Shown here: positions 1 through 7,849 of the stretch, in pieces
How positions within the stretch are numbered: position 1 is the stretch's first letter
Layout of the letters: the number at the start of each line of letters is the position of its first letter
DNA from: Roseomonas xinghualingensis
GTDB lineage: Bacteria; Pseudomonadota; Alphaproteobacteria; Acetobacterales; Acetobacteraceae
Assembly: GCF_025791835.1 (NCBI RefSeq)
Contig: NZ_JAOXLP010000010.1
Coordinates: 1-64,000 of the forward strand
Length of the DNA stretch: 64,000 nucleotides
Direction of reading: 5' to 3'
Translations under genes and position numbers: made by a program
The notes under the pieces: model-generated
Told to the model about the DNA's origin: nothing
The model's input: the letters and a program-made list of their open reading frames with translations, nothing else
Database searches by the model: none

Positions 1-110
1 TCCGCCCGCAACTCATCGGCCAGCTGACGCAACTGCTCGGCCGACAGATTGCGCAGGTCCGAAGGGGCGCGAACCCGGTCGAGCAGCGGAGTGGCAGGCA
101 GGGCAGACAT
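1..110 (-). CDS. dxs: 1-deoxy-D-xylulose-5-phosphate synthase, N-terminal fragment
   Basis: Only the first 36 codons lie in the window; the gene runs off the left edge. The start is an ATG at 110-108, and the peptide begins MSALPATPLLDRVRAP, followed by DLRNLSAEQLRQLADELR, the characteristic opening of Dxs. Dxs is the thiamine-diphosphate enzyme that joins pyruvate and glyceraldehyde 3-phosphate in the first step of the MEP isoprenoid route. It follows ispA on the same strand with a 41-nt gap, as in many proteobacteria where xseB, ispA and dxs are adjacent. The catalytic region is outside the window, so the call rests on the N-terminal match and the context. Confidence 0.88.
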   Translation of the reverse strand, partial: MSALPATPLLDRVRAPSDLRNLSAEQLRQLADELRA

Positions 111-151
111 CAAAACACTTCCTCAGAGCAGGCAGACGGCAAACACAGGTA

Positions 152-1081
152 CTAGTTCTTGCGGCGGATCACATGATCCGCCAGGGCACGCAGCAGATCG
201 GCTCGCTCATCGAAGTTGTCGAGATGCGACTTGGCCTGCGCCACCAGCCGTTCGGCCTGGATGCGCGCCCGCTCGGGGCCGAGCAGGCCCAGCAGCGTCG
301 CCTTTCCTGCGCCGGCGTCCTTACCGGTGGCCTTCCCGGCCTCTTCAGGCGTGGCGGTGAGGTCCAGCAGGTCGTCCGCGATCTGGAAGGCGGCGCCGAT
401 CTCGCGGCCATAGAAGCATAGATTCTGGCGCGGCGGCGTGGCGGCGCGGCCGAGGATGGCCCCCGCCTCGGCGGAGAACTCGATCAGCTTGCCGGTCTTG
501 AGCCGCTGCAGCCGGCCGATCGCTGCAGCGTCGAGCGGCGCAGTGGCCTTCTCGGCCAGCATGTCGAGCATCTGCCCGCCCACCATGCCGCGGGCCCCGG
601 CCGCCTGGGCCAGTGCCAGGCAGAGTTCGACCCGCACGCCCGGATCGGAATGCGTCTCCGGCGCCGCGAGCACGGCAAAGGCCTGGGACTGCAGCGCATC
701 GCCGACCAGGATGGCTGTTGCCTCGTCCCAGGCGCGGTGGACGGTGGGCTTGCCGCGGCGCAGGTCGTCATTGTCCATCGCCGGCAGATCGTCATGCACC
801 AGCGAATAGCCATGCAGCATCTCCACCGCCGCGCCCACGCGCAGCGCCGACTGCCGCGAGACACCGAATTGCCGTGCGCCCTCCAGAACCAGGAAGGCAC
901 GCAGCTTCTTCCCGCCCCCCATGGTCGCATAGCGCATGGCGGCGAAAAGGGCTCTCTCCTCCCCCTCCTCCGCCGGCAGCAGTGCGTCCAGCGCCTGGTC
1001 CACCTCCGAGGCGGCCTCCTTCATGGCGGCGGCGAGCGCCTCCATCGGGGCATCCGTCGTGGCTTGGTCGGCGGCTTCCAT
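152..1081 (-). CDS. ispA: Farnesyl diphosphate synthase (polyprenyl synthetase)
   Basis: A 309-residue trans-prenyltransferase that condenses dimethylallyl or geranyl diphosphate with isopentenyl diphosphate in the cytoplasm. The first aspartate-rich motif DDLPAMD is at residues 97-103 and the second, DDLLD, at 236-240; both bind the magnesium-diphosphate. Residues GGGKKLRA near 55-62 form the isopentenyl-diphosphate pocket. I chose the ATG at 1081 because a GAGGAAG ribosome site sits just before it, 14 nt after the xseB stop. The frame stays open further upstream, but that part lies inside xseB and reads as low-complexity sequence. Lengths near 300 residues are usual for IspA. Its place between xseB and dxs supports the assignment. 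Confidence 0.95.
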   Translation of the reverse strand: MEAADQATTDAPMEALAAAMKEAASEVDQALDALLPAEEGEERALFAAMRYATMGGGKKLRAFLVLEGARQFGVSRQSALRVGAAVEMLHGYSLVHDDLPAMDNDDLRRGKPTVHRAWDEATAILVGDALQSQAFAVLAAPETHSDPGVRVELCLALAQAAGARGMVGGQMLDMLAEKATAPLDAAAIGRLQRLKTGKLIEFSAEAGAILGRAATPPRQNLCFYGREIGAAFQIADDLLDLTATPEEAGKATGKDAGAGKATLLGLLGPERARIQAERLVAQAKSHLDNFDERADLLRALADHVIRRKN

Positions 1082-1095
1082 CAGGGCTTCCTCGC

Positions 1096-1335
1096 TTATT
1101 CGACGTCGCGCAGGGTCGGACCGCCGGGACCGGGTACCAGGGCCTGCACCCGCGCCTCCGCCTCGGCCAGCTTGCGCTCGCAATGGGCGCGCAGGGCTGT
1201 GCCGCGGGCATAGGAATCCATGGCGTCCTCGAGCTTGGCCTGGCCGCCTTCCAGGCGCCTCACGATGGCCTCCAGCTCGGCCATGGCTTCCTCGAAGGAC
1301 AGGCTCTCCACCTCGGGGAGGTCGGTGTCGGACAT
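1096..1335 (-). CDS. xseB: Exodeoxyribonuclease VII small subunit
   Basis: A 79-residue protein with the XseB core: SFEEAMAELEAIVRRLEGG at about residues 13-31 and the downstream helix around LEDAMDSYARGTAL. Several XseB copies bind one XseA large subunit to form the nuclease that degrades single-stranded DNA. XseA is not in the window. The gene lies 16 nt after the deacetylase-family gene and 14 nt before ispA, so it is probably transcribed with both. Length matches the family (about 75-85 residues). Confidence 0.93.
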   Translation of the reverse strand: MSDTDLPEVESLSFEEAMAELEAIVRRLEGGQAKLEDAMDSYARGTALRAHCERKLAEAEARVQALVPGPGGPTLRDVE

Positions 1336-1351
1336 GGGATCGCTCCGGAAT

Positions 1352-2275
1352 TCAGGCGCGCATCAGGGCGCGCATATGCGCGGCCGTGGAGCGTGCGAGG
1401 GCGCCGAGGTCGTAGCCGCCTTCCAGCGTCGAGACCACCCGTCCATCGCAGACACGGTTGGCGACCTGGCAGATTGCCTCGGTGACCCAGGCGAAGTCCT
1501 CCTCCACCAGCCGCAACCCGGCCAGCGGGTCGAGCCGGTGGGCGTCGAAGCCGGCGGAAATGACGATCAGCCCAGGAGCGAAGGATTCGACGGCGGGCAG
1601 GATCTGATGCTCCCACGCCCGGCGGAAGCCGGCGCCATCCGTGCCGGCCGGAAGCGGCACGTTGATGATGTTGCCCACGCCCGTCTCCAAGGCGTCCCCC
1701 GTGCCAGGATAGAGCAGCGCCTGGTGGGAGGAGGCGAGCATCAGGCTCGGCTCGTTCCAGAAGGCCGCCTGTGTGCCATTGCCATGGTGCACGTCGAAAT
1801 CCAGCACCGCCACGCGCTCCACCCCATGCTCGGCCTGGGCATGGCGCGCGGCGATGGCGGCGTTGGAGAACAGGCAGAAGCCCATGGGGACGGCGGGCTC
1901 GGCATGATGCCCCGGCGGGCGCACGGCACAGAAGGCGCGGGCGAACTCGCCCCGCATCACGCAATCCACCGCCTCCACCCCGGCGCCGGCGGCACGCAGC
2001 GCGGCCTCCGCCGAATGAGCGTTCATGCCGGTGTCGGCATCGATCTGGACAGCCTGCCCCTCCACCGGTCGGATCCCCAGGATCCGGTCCACATGCGCCG
2101 CCGGATGCACGCGCAGCAATTGCTCGCGCGTCGCCTCCGGCGCCTGGCCACGGACCAGGGTGGAGAATTCCTGCGCCTCCAGCGCCTGCATCACCGCCTG
2201 CAGCCGGTCCGGGCATTCCGGATGGAAGGGCCCGTTCTCGTGCCGGAGGCAGGCGGGATGCGTCAGGAGAAGCAT
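1352..2275 (-). CDS. Histone deacetylase family protein (class II-like, HdaH/acetylpolyamine amidohydrolase type)
   Basis: A 307-residue single-domain arginase/deacetylase-fold enzyme. Visible active-site residues are the tandem histidines in RPPGHHAEP (about 123-124), the zinc ligands D161 and H163 in DFDVHHGNGTQ, the zinc-binding D244 in SAGFDAH, and the final GGYD motif near 287. All catalytic residues are present, so it should be an active zinc deacetylase. Bacterial members act on acetylated small molecules or proteins; the sequence does not reveal the substrate. Its ATG overlaps the TGA of the upstream TusA-like gene by one base, so the two are translationally coupled and upstream of xseB-ispA-dxs. 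Confidence 0.9.
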   Translation of the reverse strand: MLLLTHPACLRHENGPFHPECPDRLQAVMQALEAQEFSTLVRGQAPEATREQLLRVHPAAHVDRILGIRPVEGQAVQIDADTGMNAHSAEAALRAAGAGVEAVDCVMRGEFARAFCAVRPPGHHAEPAVPMGFCLFSNAAIAARHAQAEHGVERVAVLDFDVHHGNGTQAAFWNEPSLMLASSHQALLYPGTGDALETGVGNIINVPLPAGTDGAGFRRAWEHQILPAVESFAPGLIVISAGFDAHRLDPLAGLRLVEEDFAWVTEAICQVANRVCDGRVVSTLEGGYDLGALARSTAAHMRALMRA

Positions 2276-2571
2276 CAGCGGGGCGCCGGGCCTTTGGCCG
2301 GGGCGGTGTCATCCCGCTTGCGCAGGGTATAGCGATAGACCCCCGCATTCTCACTGAAGGAGACGAGGGCATGGCCCGTCTCCCGGCAGAAGGCCTGGAA
2401 ATCGATAACGCTGGCGGCATCCGTCGCCAGCACGGTCAGCCGGGCCCCAGCGGGCATGCTGCGCAGGGCCTTGTTGGCCTTGAGCACCGGCAAGGGGCAG
2501 GTCAGGCCCTGCACGTCGAGCACCGTCTCCGGCTTCGGGGCGGGCTTGGGGGGGTGTGGTGAGGCGGCCAT
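2275..2571 (-). CDS. TusA-family sulfurtransferase-like protein
   Basis: A 98-residue protein whose core reads VLDVQGLTCPLPVLKANKAL, the TusA/SirA signature with the sulfur-accepting cysteine (about C25) in a CPxP motif. An 18-residue proline- and lysine-rich tail precedes the domain. I set the start at the ATG at 2571; the open frame runs further upstream but has no family similarity there. TusA-like proteins relay persulfide sulfur in tRNA thiolation or cofactor synthesis, and stand-alone members often have other sulfur-trafficking roles. It heads the minus-strand run and overlaps the deacetylase-family gene by one base. It is divergent from the ROK kinase, so both promoters lie in 2572-2686. 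Confidence 0.82.
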   Translation of the reverse strand: MAASPHPPKPAPKPETVLDVQGLTCPLPVLKANKALRSMPAGARLTVLATDAASVIDFQAFCRETGHALVSFSENAGVYRYTLRKRDDTAPAKGPAPR

Positions 2572-2686
2572 GGGAACGTTCAATCCACCACCTGGAACGG
2601 CGCAAGTCCAGCGTGCCGCGCGGCTTCGACGTTCCTGTGACCGTCCCCGGCTGGACGGCACGGCGGGGCCCCGGCATTCATCCCGG

Positions 2687-3580
2687 ATGACCATCAGGCT
2701 CGGCGTCGATCTCGGCGGAACCAAGACGGAAATCGCGGCGCTGGACGCATCGGGCGCGGTCCTGCTCCGGCGACGCAGGCCGACCGGCCAGGGCTACGAG
2801 GCCACCATCGAGACCATCGCCGCCCTGGTGCGGGAGGCGGAGGCGGAACTGGGACGCCACGGCACTGTCGGCGTCGGCATTCCCGGCAGCATCAACCCGC
2901 AGACCGGGCTGGTCCGAAACGCCAACAGCCAGGCGCTGAACGGCCGACCGCTGGACCGGGACTTGGCCGCCGCCCTGGGGCGGGAGGTGCGGGTCACGAA
3001 TGACGCGAACTGCCTGGCGATGAGCGAGGCGGCGGATGGCGCGGGGGCCGGTTATCCGGTGGTCTTCGCCGCCATCCTCGGCACTGGGGTTGGCGGCGGC
3101 TGGGTTATGCATGGCCGACCGCTGGACGGGTTGAACCGCGTCTCGGGCGAATGGGGCCATACCCCCCTGCCCTGGCCCAAGGCGGAGGAACTTCCCGGGC
3201 CGAAGTGCTGGTGCGGCCATCATGGCTGCCTGGAGGCCCATCTTTCCGGCCCCTCCCTGGCACAGGATGCGGATGGCCCTGGCCATCGCGACGCCGGCCA
3301 ACTGGAATCCCGTGCCCTGGCTGGCGACCCGGTGGCGCAGGCCGCCCTGGCCCGCCATGCGGACAGGCTGGCCCGCGCCCTGGCCATGATCGTGAACATC
3401 ATCGATCCGGACGTGATCGTGCTCGGCGGCGGGGTCTCGAACTTCCGGCACCTCTATCGCGACGTGCCGGGCCTCATGGCGCCCTGGATCTTCGGGGATG
3501 CGAAAAGGGTGAACCTTGTCCCGGCGAAACATGGGGACAGTTCCGGCGTCTTCGGCGCGGCGCGCCTCTGGGATCACTGA
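2687..3580 (+). CDS. ROK-family sugar kinase (fructokinase/Mak-like)
   Basis: A 297-residue cytoplasmic ATP-dependent hexokinase of the ROK family. The phosphate loop LGVDLGGTKTE is at residues 5-15, the catalytic aspartate is D106 in TNDAN, and the ROK zinc site is formed by H158 (GEWGH) and the cysteines of CWCGHHGC at 174-181. The adenosine motif VLGGGVSN is in the C-terminal third. The overall pattern resembles bacterial fructokinase Mak, though specificity for fructose, glucose or N-acetyl sugars cannot be fixed. Start is the ATG at 2687, which places the phosphate loop at its usual distance from the N terminus; the ribosome site is weak. Confidence 0.88.
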   Translation: MTIRLGVDLGGTKTEIAALDASGAVLLRRRRPTGQGYEATIETIAALVREAEAELGRHGTVGVGIPGSINPQTGLVRNANSQALNGRPLDRDLAAALGREVRVTNDANCLAMSEAADGAGAGYPVVFAAILGTGVGGGWVMHGRPLDGLNRVSGEWGHTPLPWPKAEELPGPKCWCGHHGCLEAHLSGPSLAQDADGPGHRDAGQLESRALAGDPVAQAALARHADRLARALAMIVNIIDPDVIVLGGGVSNFRHLYRDVPGLMAPWIFGDAKRVNLVPAKHGDSSGVFGAARLWDH

Positions 3581-3589
3581 TGCCCGGCT

Positions 3590-3922
3590 TCACCCACCGC
3601 CCAGATCGCCCGAGGAAGCGGTGATCCGCAGCACCTGCACGCTCTTCGGCAGCTCGATCAGGAATTCCGGGTCGCGCTCCAGATGGTGGATGCGCGTCGG
3701 GTCGCCACCGGTGAAGGCGGACATGGAGGCCACGTCCCGCCAGTAGGAGATGGTGACGAACTCGCTCTCCTCCTCCCGGTCCTCCCTCAGCAACTGGACG
3801 CCAAGCGCCTTCTCCTCCAGCGGCCTGATCCCGGCTTCATAGAGGTAAGCGGCATATTCATCGGCACGCGCGGCGGGAACCCGGCCCCGCCAGATCCGCG
3901 CAATCCCCGGCCGTTCCAACAT
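3590..3922 (-). CDS. ABM (antibiotic biosynthesis monooxygenase)-like dimeric alpha-beta barrel protein
   Basis: A 110-residue protein with the pattern of the ABM/YgiN fold: an N-terminal strand IARIWRGRVPA, a helix ARADEYAAYLYEAGI, a strand pair ending EFVTISYWRDVASMSAF, and a C-terminal HHLERDPEFLIE segment. Such proteins are small cytoplasmic dimers; some oxidise quinols or haem, many have no known role. Nothing here identifies a substrate. The ATG at 3922 is preceded by GGGGGCG. It converges on the ROK kinase (9 nt between stops) and diverges from dinB, so it is likely monocistronic. Confidence 0.65.
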   Translation of the reverse strand: MLERPGIARIWRGRVPAARADEYAAYLYEAGIRPLEEKALGVQLLREDREEESEFVTISYWRDVASMSAFTGGDPTRIHHLERDPEFLIELPKSVQVLRITASSGDLGGG

Positions 3923-3983
3923 GGGCGCCCCCCTGGTTGTGACGGGACTCGGGACGTGTTCCCGTTCCGTGCTAGGATAGCGC

Positions 3984-5261
3984 ATGCCCTCGCTTTGCCG
4001 GGACTGTTTCTCGTGCGCCGACCAGCCCTTCCGCCGCTGCGCGGCCTGCGGCTCCGCGCGCGTGGCCACCCATCCGGAACTCTTCTCCCTCGCCATCGCC
4101 CATGTCGATTGCGACGCCTTCTTCGCCAGCGTGGAGAAGCGGGATCGCCCAGAACTGGCCAGCCGCCCGGTGATCGTCGGCGGCGGGCAGCGCGGGGTCG
4201 TCTCCGCCGCCTGCTATGTTGCGCGGACGCGGGGCGTGCGCTCGGCCATGCCGATGTTCAAGGCCCTGGCGGCCTGCCCGGATGCGGTGGTGATCAAGCC
4301 CGACTTCCAGAAATACACCACCGCCTCCCGCCAGATCCGCGCCCTGATGGAATCGCTGACGCCTCTGGTGCAGGCCATGTCGATCGATGAGGCTGTGCTG
4401 GACCTATCGGGTACTGAGGCGCTGCATGGTGCCCCGGCCGCCGCCGCCCTCGCGCGCTTCGCGCGGCAGGTGGAACGGGAGGTGGGCGTGACCGTCTCCA
4501 TCGGCCTCGCCCCGAACCGGCTCCTGGCGAAGATCGCGGTGGAGCGGGACAAGCCGCGCGGCATGGCCTGCATCGGCGCCGATGAGGCCGCCACCCTCCT
4601 CGCGCCGGAGCCGGTGACGATCCTGCCCGGCGTCGGTCCCACCTTCGCGGCGAAGCTGGCCGGGATGGGCTTCACCACCCTTGGCCAGTTGCAGTCGCTG
4701 GATGCGCGGGAAGCGATGCGTCGCCTCGGGGAGGATGGCCCGCTGCTGGTGGCCCGTGCGCGGGGCGAGGATTCCCGTCCCGTCCGCCCGGAACGCGAAA
4801 CCAAATCCATTTCCGCCGAGACCACCTTCCCGCAGGACCTCAGCCGGGCCTCCGACATGGAACCCATCCTCTGGCGGCTTTGCGAGAAGCTGGCGCGGCG
4901 CCTGCGGGATCAGGGCTTCGCCGCCGGAGGCGTGGTGCTGAAGCTTAAGACCAGCCGCTTCGCCCTTCGCACCCGCCATGCGCGGCTGGCCGGGCCGAGC
5001 GTGGTACCGGAGACGATCTATGCCGCCGCCCGCCCGCTGCTGGCGCGGGAGGTGGACGGCACTCCCTTCCGCCTCATCGGCATCGGTGCGCAGCCGCTGG
5101 TGGAAGGATCGGGCGCTGATCGCGGCGACCTGGCCGATCCGGACGCCCCCCGCCGCGCCGCCCGGTGGGAAGCGATGGAGGCGCTGCGGGCCCGTTTCGG
5201 CGAAGGCACGGTGCGTTCCGGGCGTGGGCTGGCCTTACCCGGCCGACCCGTCAGGCCTTGA
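3984..5261 (+). CDS. dinB: DNA polymerase IV with N-terminal zinc ribbon
   Basis: A 425-residue Y-family translesion polymerase. Catalytic carboxylates are D42 and D44 in HVDCDAFFASVEKR and the D135-E136 pair in MSIDEAVLD; the helix-hairpin-helix region PGVGPTFAAKLAGMG and the little-finger domain follow. Before the catalytic domain are about 30 residues with cysteines at 5, 8, 11, 19 and 22 (CRDCFSC and CAAC), consistent with a small zinc ribbon, an extension I associate with alphaproteobacterial DinB. It copies past damaged or slipped templates and makes -1 frameshifts. I see no clear LexA box upstream, where only about 60 nt separate it from the divergent ABM-like gene. Confidence 0.95.
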   Translation: MPSLCRDCFSCADQPFRRCAACGSARVATHPELFSLAIAHVDCDAFFASVEKRDRPELASRPVIVGGGQRGVVSAACYVARTRGVRSAMPMFKALAACPDAVVIKPDFQKYTTASRQIRALMESLTPLVQAMSIDEAVLDLSGTEALHGAPAAAALARFARQVEREVGVTVSIGLAPNRLLAKIAVERDKPRGMACIGADEAATLLAPEPVTILPGVGPTFAAKLAGMGFTTLGQLQSLDAREAMRRLGEDGPLLVARARGEDSRPVRPERETKSISAETTFPQDLSRASDMEPILWRLCEKLARRLRDQGFAAGGVVLKLKTSRFALRTRHARLAGPSVVPETIYAAARPLLAREVDGTPFRLIGIGAQPLVEGSGADRGDLADPDAPRRAARWEAMEALRARFGEGTVRSGRGLALPGRPVRP

Positions 5262-5341
5262 TGCGCTCGACGCCGTTGGCCGGATGGCCGGGTCGCGGCG
5301 GCAGAAGACGCCCGGCTCGGTGACGGTGGGACGCGACCTGC

Positions 5342-6328
5342 TCATTCTTTCTCGATCCCCGCCATGCGAACGACGTCGCTCCAGCGCTTGCGCTCGGCGT
5401 CCAGCATGCGGTCCATCTCCTCCGGCGTGCCGCCCACCGGCTCCGCGCCCCAGCTCAGGAGTCGGTCTCGGATGGCGGGCTGACGGAGAAGCTTGTCGAT
5501 CTCGGAGGCGATCAGGCGCCGGACCTCCATCGGCGTGCCTGCCGGCGCGACATAGCCGAGCCAGGCATTCGCCTCGTATCCGGCAATGCCGGCCTCCTGC
5601 AGCGTCGGCACATCCGGCAGCAGCGGGAAGCGCTTCGTGCCGCCCACGGCAACAGGTATCAGCCGGCCATCACGGAAATCATCGAGGTAGGAAGGCGCCT
5701 GCTCAATCACCATCTGGATGCGGCCGGCAAGCAGGTCTGTCCGGGCGGGCGCGCCGCCGCGATACTGCACCATCTCCAGCTGCAGCCCGCCCGCGAGCGC
5801 GCGGAACATCTCAACCGTCAGACGCGATGCCATGCCGGAGGTCGCGAAATTCATCTCGCCGGGCCGACGCCTGGCGAGAGCGATGAAATCCTGCACGGTG
5901 CGCACGCCGAGCGACGGCGGCACGACCATCACATAGGGAATGTTCGCCACCATCGAGACACCCGCGAGGTCACGTGCCGGGTCATAGGGCAGCGTCTTGT
6001 AGACAAACGGGTTCACCGCCACCGGGCCGGGGCTGCCGGCCAGCAGCGTGTATCCATCCGCGGGAGCCTTCGCGACGGCATCGGCACCGATCACGCCGAA
6101 GGCGCCGGCGCGGTTCTCGACGACCACCTGCTGCCCGAGAGGCCCGGCCAGGTTGTCGGCGATCAGGCGCGCGATGAGATCCGTCGCGCCGCCCGGGGCG
6201 AAAGGCACCACGACGCGGATCGGGCGGGACGGCCAGCCTGCCTGTGCCCGGACGCCGGACGGAAGGGCGGCTGCTGTCGCGGAGGCGGCAAGCGCACCGA
6301 GAACGGCACGCCGATGGGTCTTCTTCAT
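5342..6328 (-). CDS. Bug/TctC-family periplasmic solute-binding protein
   Basis: A 328-residue exported binding protein of the tripartite tricarboxylate transporter superfamily. A twin-arginine-like or Sec signal (KKTHRRAVLGALAASA) ends near AQA at about residue 29. The mature start WPSRPIRVVVPFAPGGATD is the family signature, and PADGYTLL near residue 89 is the second conserved loop. No TctA or TctB membrane subunit is in the window, so it is an orphan binding protein, as is common for Bug proteins in Acetobacteraceae and Burkholderiales. The ATG at 6328 follows GCAGG closely. Expression is probably controlled by the divergent GntR gene through the palindrome at 6533-6549. Confidence 0.9.
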   Translation of the reverse strand: MKKTHRRAVLGALAASATAAALPSGVRAQAGWPSRPIRVVVPFAPGGATDLIARLIADNLAGPLGQQVVVENRAGAFGVIGADAVAKAPADGYTLLAGSPGPVAVNPFVYKTLPYDPARDLAGVSMVANIPYVMVVPPSLGVRTVQDFIALARRRPGEMNFATSGMASRLTVEMFRALAGGLQLEMVQYRGGAPARTDLLAGRIQMVIEQAPSYLDDFRDGRLIPVAVGGTKRFPLLPDVPTLQEAGIAGYEANAWLGYVAPAGTPMEVRRLIASEIDKLLRQPAIRDRLLSWGAEPVGGTPEEMDRMLDAERKRWSDVVRMAGIEKE

Positions 6329-6477
6329 CCTGCTGTCACCTGCTTCCAGTAAGTGTCCTTGCCGACGGACGGCCCCATCGGCCGATTGCCGATTACGTCC
6401 CGGCTGGTGACGGCGTCCGAAATATTCCTCAGCGGAGCCTGGCTGACCGCTTTGGCCCCAGGGCTTGCCTCTGCCAT
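6325..6477 (-). CDS. Possible 50-residue leader peptide or gene remnant before the TctC gene
   Basis: An ATG at 6477 opens a 50-codon frame ending in a TGA that overlaps the TctC start (ATGA, 4 nt), the geometry of translational coupling. It ends IGNRPMGPSVGKDTYWKQV. I do not recognise it. Only about two thirds of third positions are G or C, clearly lower than the surrounding genes, so it may be the residue of a lost gene, a leader peptide, or chance. No strong ribosome site precedes the ATG. Confidence 0.25.
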   Translation of the reverse strand: MAEASPGAKAVSQAPLRNISDAVTSRDVIGNRPMGPSVGKDTYWKQVTAG

Positions 6478-6532
6478 CCGTCGCCCCCTCGGCTGGCTCA
6501 ACCAGCTCCGACTCGTTAAACAGAAGATTGAA

Positions 6533-6549
6533 TACAATTCTGAGTTGTA
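6533..6549. promoter_or_regulatory. Palindromic operator between TctC and GntR genes
   Basis: TACAA at 6533-6537 and TTGTA at 6545-6549 form a perfect inverted repeat with a 7-nt centre, in a locally A+T-rich stretch. The TTGTA/TACAA half-sites resemble FadR-type GntR operators, and the site lies between the divergent GntR and TctC genes. I infer that the GntR protein binds here and controls both genes. Confidence 0.5.
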
Positions 6550-6606
6550 ACCAGCATGACGGCAAGTTCGCCCCGCGCAGCGGTGCTGCACCTCCCCGGA
6601 GCCGGT

Positions 6607-7257
6607 ATGACTCCGCCGCCCTCCAGCCTGCCCGATTACGTCGCCACCCAACTACGGACCGCTATCCTGGGCGGCCAGATCGCCGCCGGCACCCCTCTGC
6701 GGCAGGAGGACATCGCGCAGCAGCTTGGCGTCAGCCGCCCGCCGGTGCGGGAGGCGCTTCGCCTGCTGGAAGGAGAAGGGCTGGCGGTGCTACGGCCCCG
6801 CCGCGGCTATGTCGTGGCCTCGCTCGATGCCGCCGATGTAGTGGAAATCTTCGGCATCCGGGAAAGGCTTGAAGAGCACGCTGCCGAACTCGCCGCCATG
6901 CACCGCACCGCCGAGGATATCGCGGATCTGGCCAGACTCCTGGAAGAGATGGAGGCGATTGAGGATCGCGACCTGGCAGGCTTCGCCGCCGCCAACCACG
7001 CTTTCCATGCCCGCATCTTCCAGGTGGCTGGGCGACCCCGGCTGCTCCGGATGATGCTCTCCCTGCGGGAGACGGTGGAGCGCTATGTCCGCGTCGGCGG
7101 AGCACTCTCAGGCGACATGACGGTGGTGCGGGCCGAGCACCGCGCCATCTTCGCCGCCTTCGAGGCAGGGGACCCCGCGCGGCTCGGCAGCGTCAGCCGC
7201 GCGCATGTGGCATCCACCGGGCGGCGTCTCCTCGCCGCGCTGGCGCAACACGACTGA
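6607..7257 (+). CDS. GntR-family (FadR subfamily) transcriptional regulator
   Basis: A 216-residue regulator. The N-terminal winged helix-turn-helix is at about residues 8-72 (YVATQLRTAILGGQIAAG, RQEDIAQQLGVSRPPVREAL, LRPRRGYVV). The C-terminal all-helical FCD ligand domain follows, with the metal/ligand histidines seen in FAAANHAFHARIF and near AEHRAIFAAFEAGD. I prefer the ATG at 6607, which has GGAG 6 nt upstream; an in-frame ATG at 6556 would add 17 residues with no recognisable role and sits almost on the palindrome. It is divergent from the TctC gene and probably senses the carboxylate that protein binds. Confidence 0.88.
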   Translation: MTPPPSSLPDYVATQLRTAILGGQIAAGTPLRQEDIAQQLGVSRPPVREALRLLEGEGLAVLRPRRGYVVASLDAADVVEIFGIRERLEEHAAELAAMHRTAEDIADLARLLEEMEAIEDRDLAGFAAANHAFHARIFQVAGRPRLLRMMLSLRETVERYVRVGGALSGDMTVVRAEHRAIFAAFEAGDPARLGSVSRAHVASTGRRLLAALAQHD

Positions 7258-7264
7258 GCCGGCA

Positions 7265-7849
7265 TCAGCCGGCCAGGCGCTGCACCACCGATGCGATGAA
7301 CAGGCCAAGTGCCATATCGAGCAGGACGAAAAGCCCGGCATGGATGCCGCTGATCCGCAGCGCGGCCTTCACGACGAACCATTCCAGCCAGATCGCATAG
7401 CCGAAGGCGGCCAGGATGAGCGGCGCGCTCAGCCCCGGCGGCAGGAATGCCCCAAATAGGCTCGCGGCCAGCAGCGCCGCGTATTGCGCGAGGTTGGCCC
7501 AGTTCCAGGCTGCGACCATTAGTGGCCAGAGCGGGCCGCGCCCGGAGGCATCCACCAGCGCGACGGAGGCCAGGGGGAAAATCACCCAGCCCAGCACATA
7601 GCCGATCAGCTCTGCGGGCAGGCCGACATGCACCAGTACCTCGCTGCTCTGCGCCCTGATCAGCAGGAAGGGGACCAGGCAGAACAGGCCGGCCCAGAAG
7701 GACCGGACCGCGCCCCTCATGGAGAGATGGGCGAAGCGCAGCCCCTCCTCCTTGCCCTGTCCCAGCAGAAGGGCAGCCCGGAGCCCGCCGAGGATCTGGG
7801 CCTCGAGGCTCACCTGGGGGCTGACTGGAGGCGCGCTCAGCAGAGGCAC
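7265..7849 (-). CDS. Integral membrane protein of unknown function
   Basis: A 194-residue protein with an N-terminal cytoplasmic stretch of about 45 residues and four or five hydrophobic segments (around AGLFCLVPFLLI, YVLGWVIFPLASVALV, AQYAALLAASLFGAF, LILAAFGYAIWLEWFVV and GLFVLLDMALGLFIASVV). I recognise no named family. Its ATG lies inside the 3' end of dapE (13-nt overlap), so it is probably translated from the dapD-dapE message. It converges on the GntR gene with 7 nt between the stops. Nothing in it suggests a link to lysine synthesis beyond position. Confidence 0.65.
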   Translation of the reverse strand: MPLLSAPPVSPQVSLEAQILGGLRAALLLGQGKEEGLRFAHLSMRGAVRSFWAGLFCLVPFLLIRAQSSEVLVHVGLPAELIGYVLGWVIFPLASVALVDASGRGPLWPLMVAAWNWANLAQYAALLAASLFGAFLPPGLSAPLILAAFGYAIWLEWFVVKAALRISGIHAGLFVLLDMALGLFIASVVQRLAG

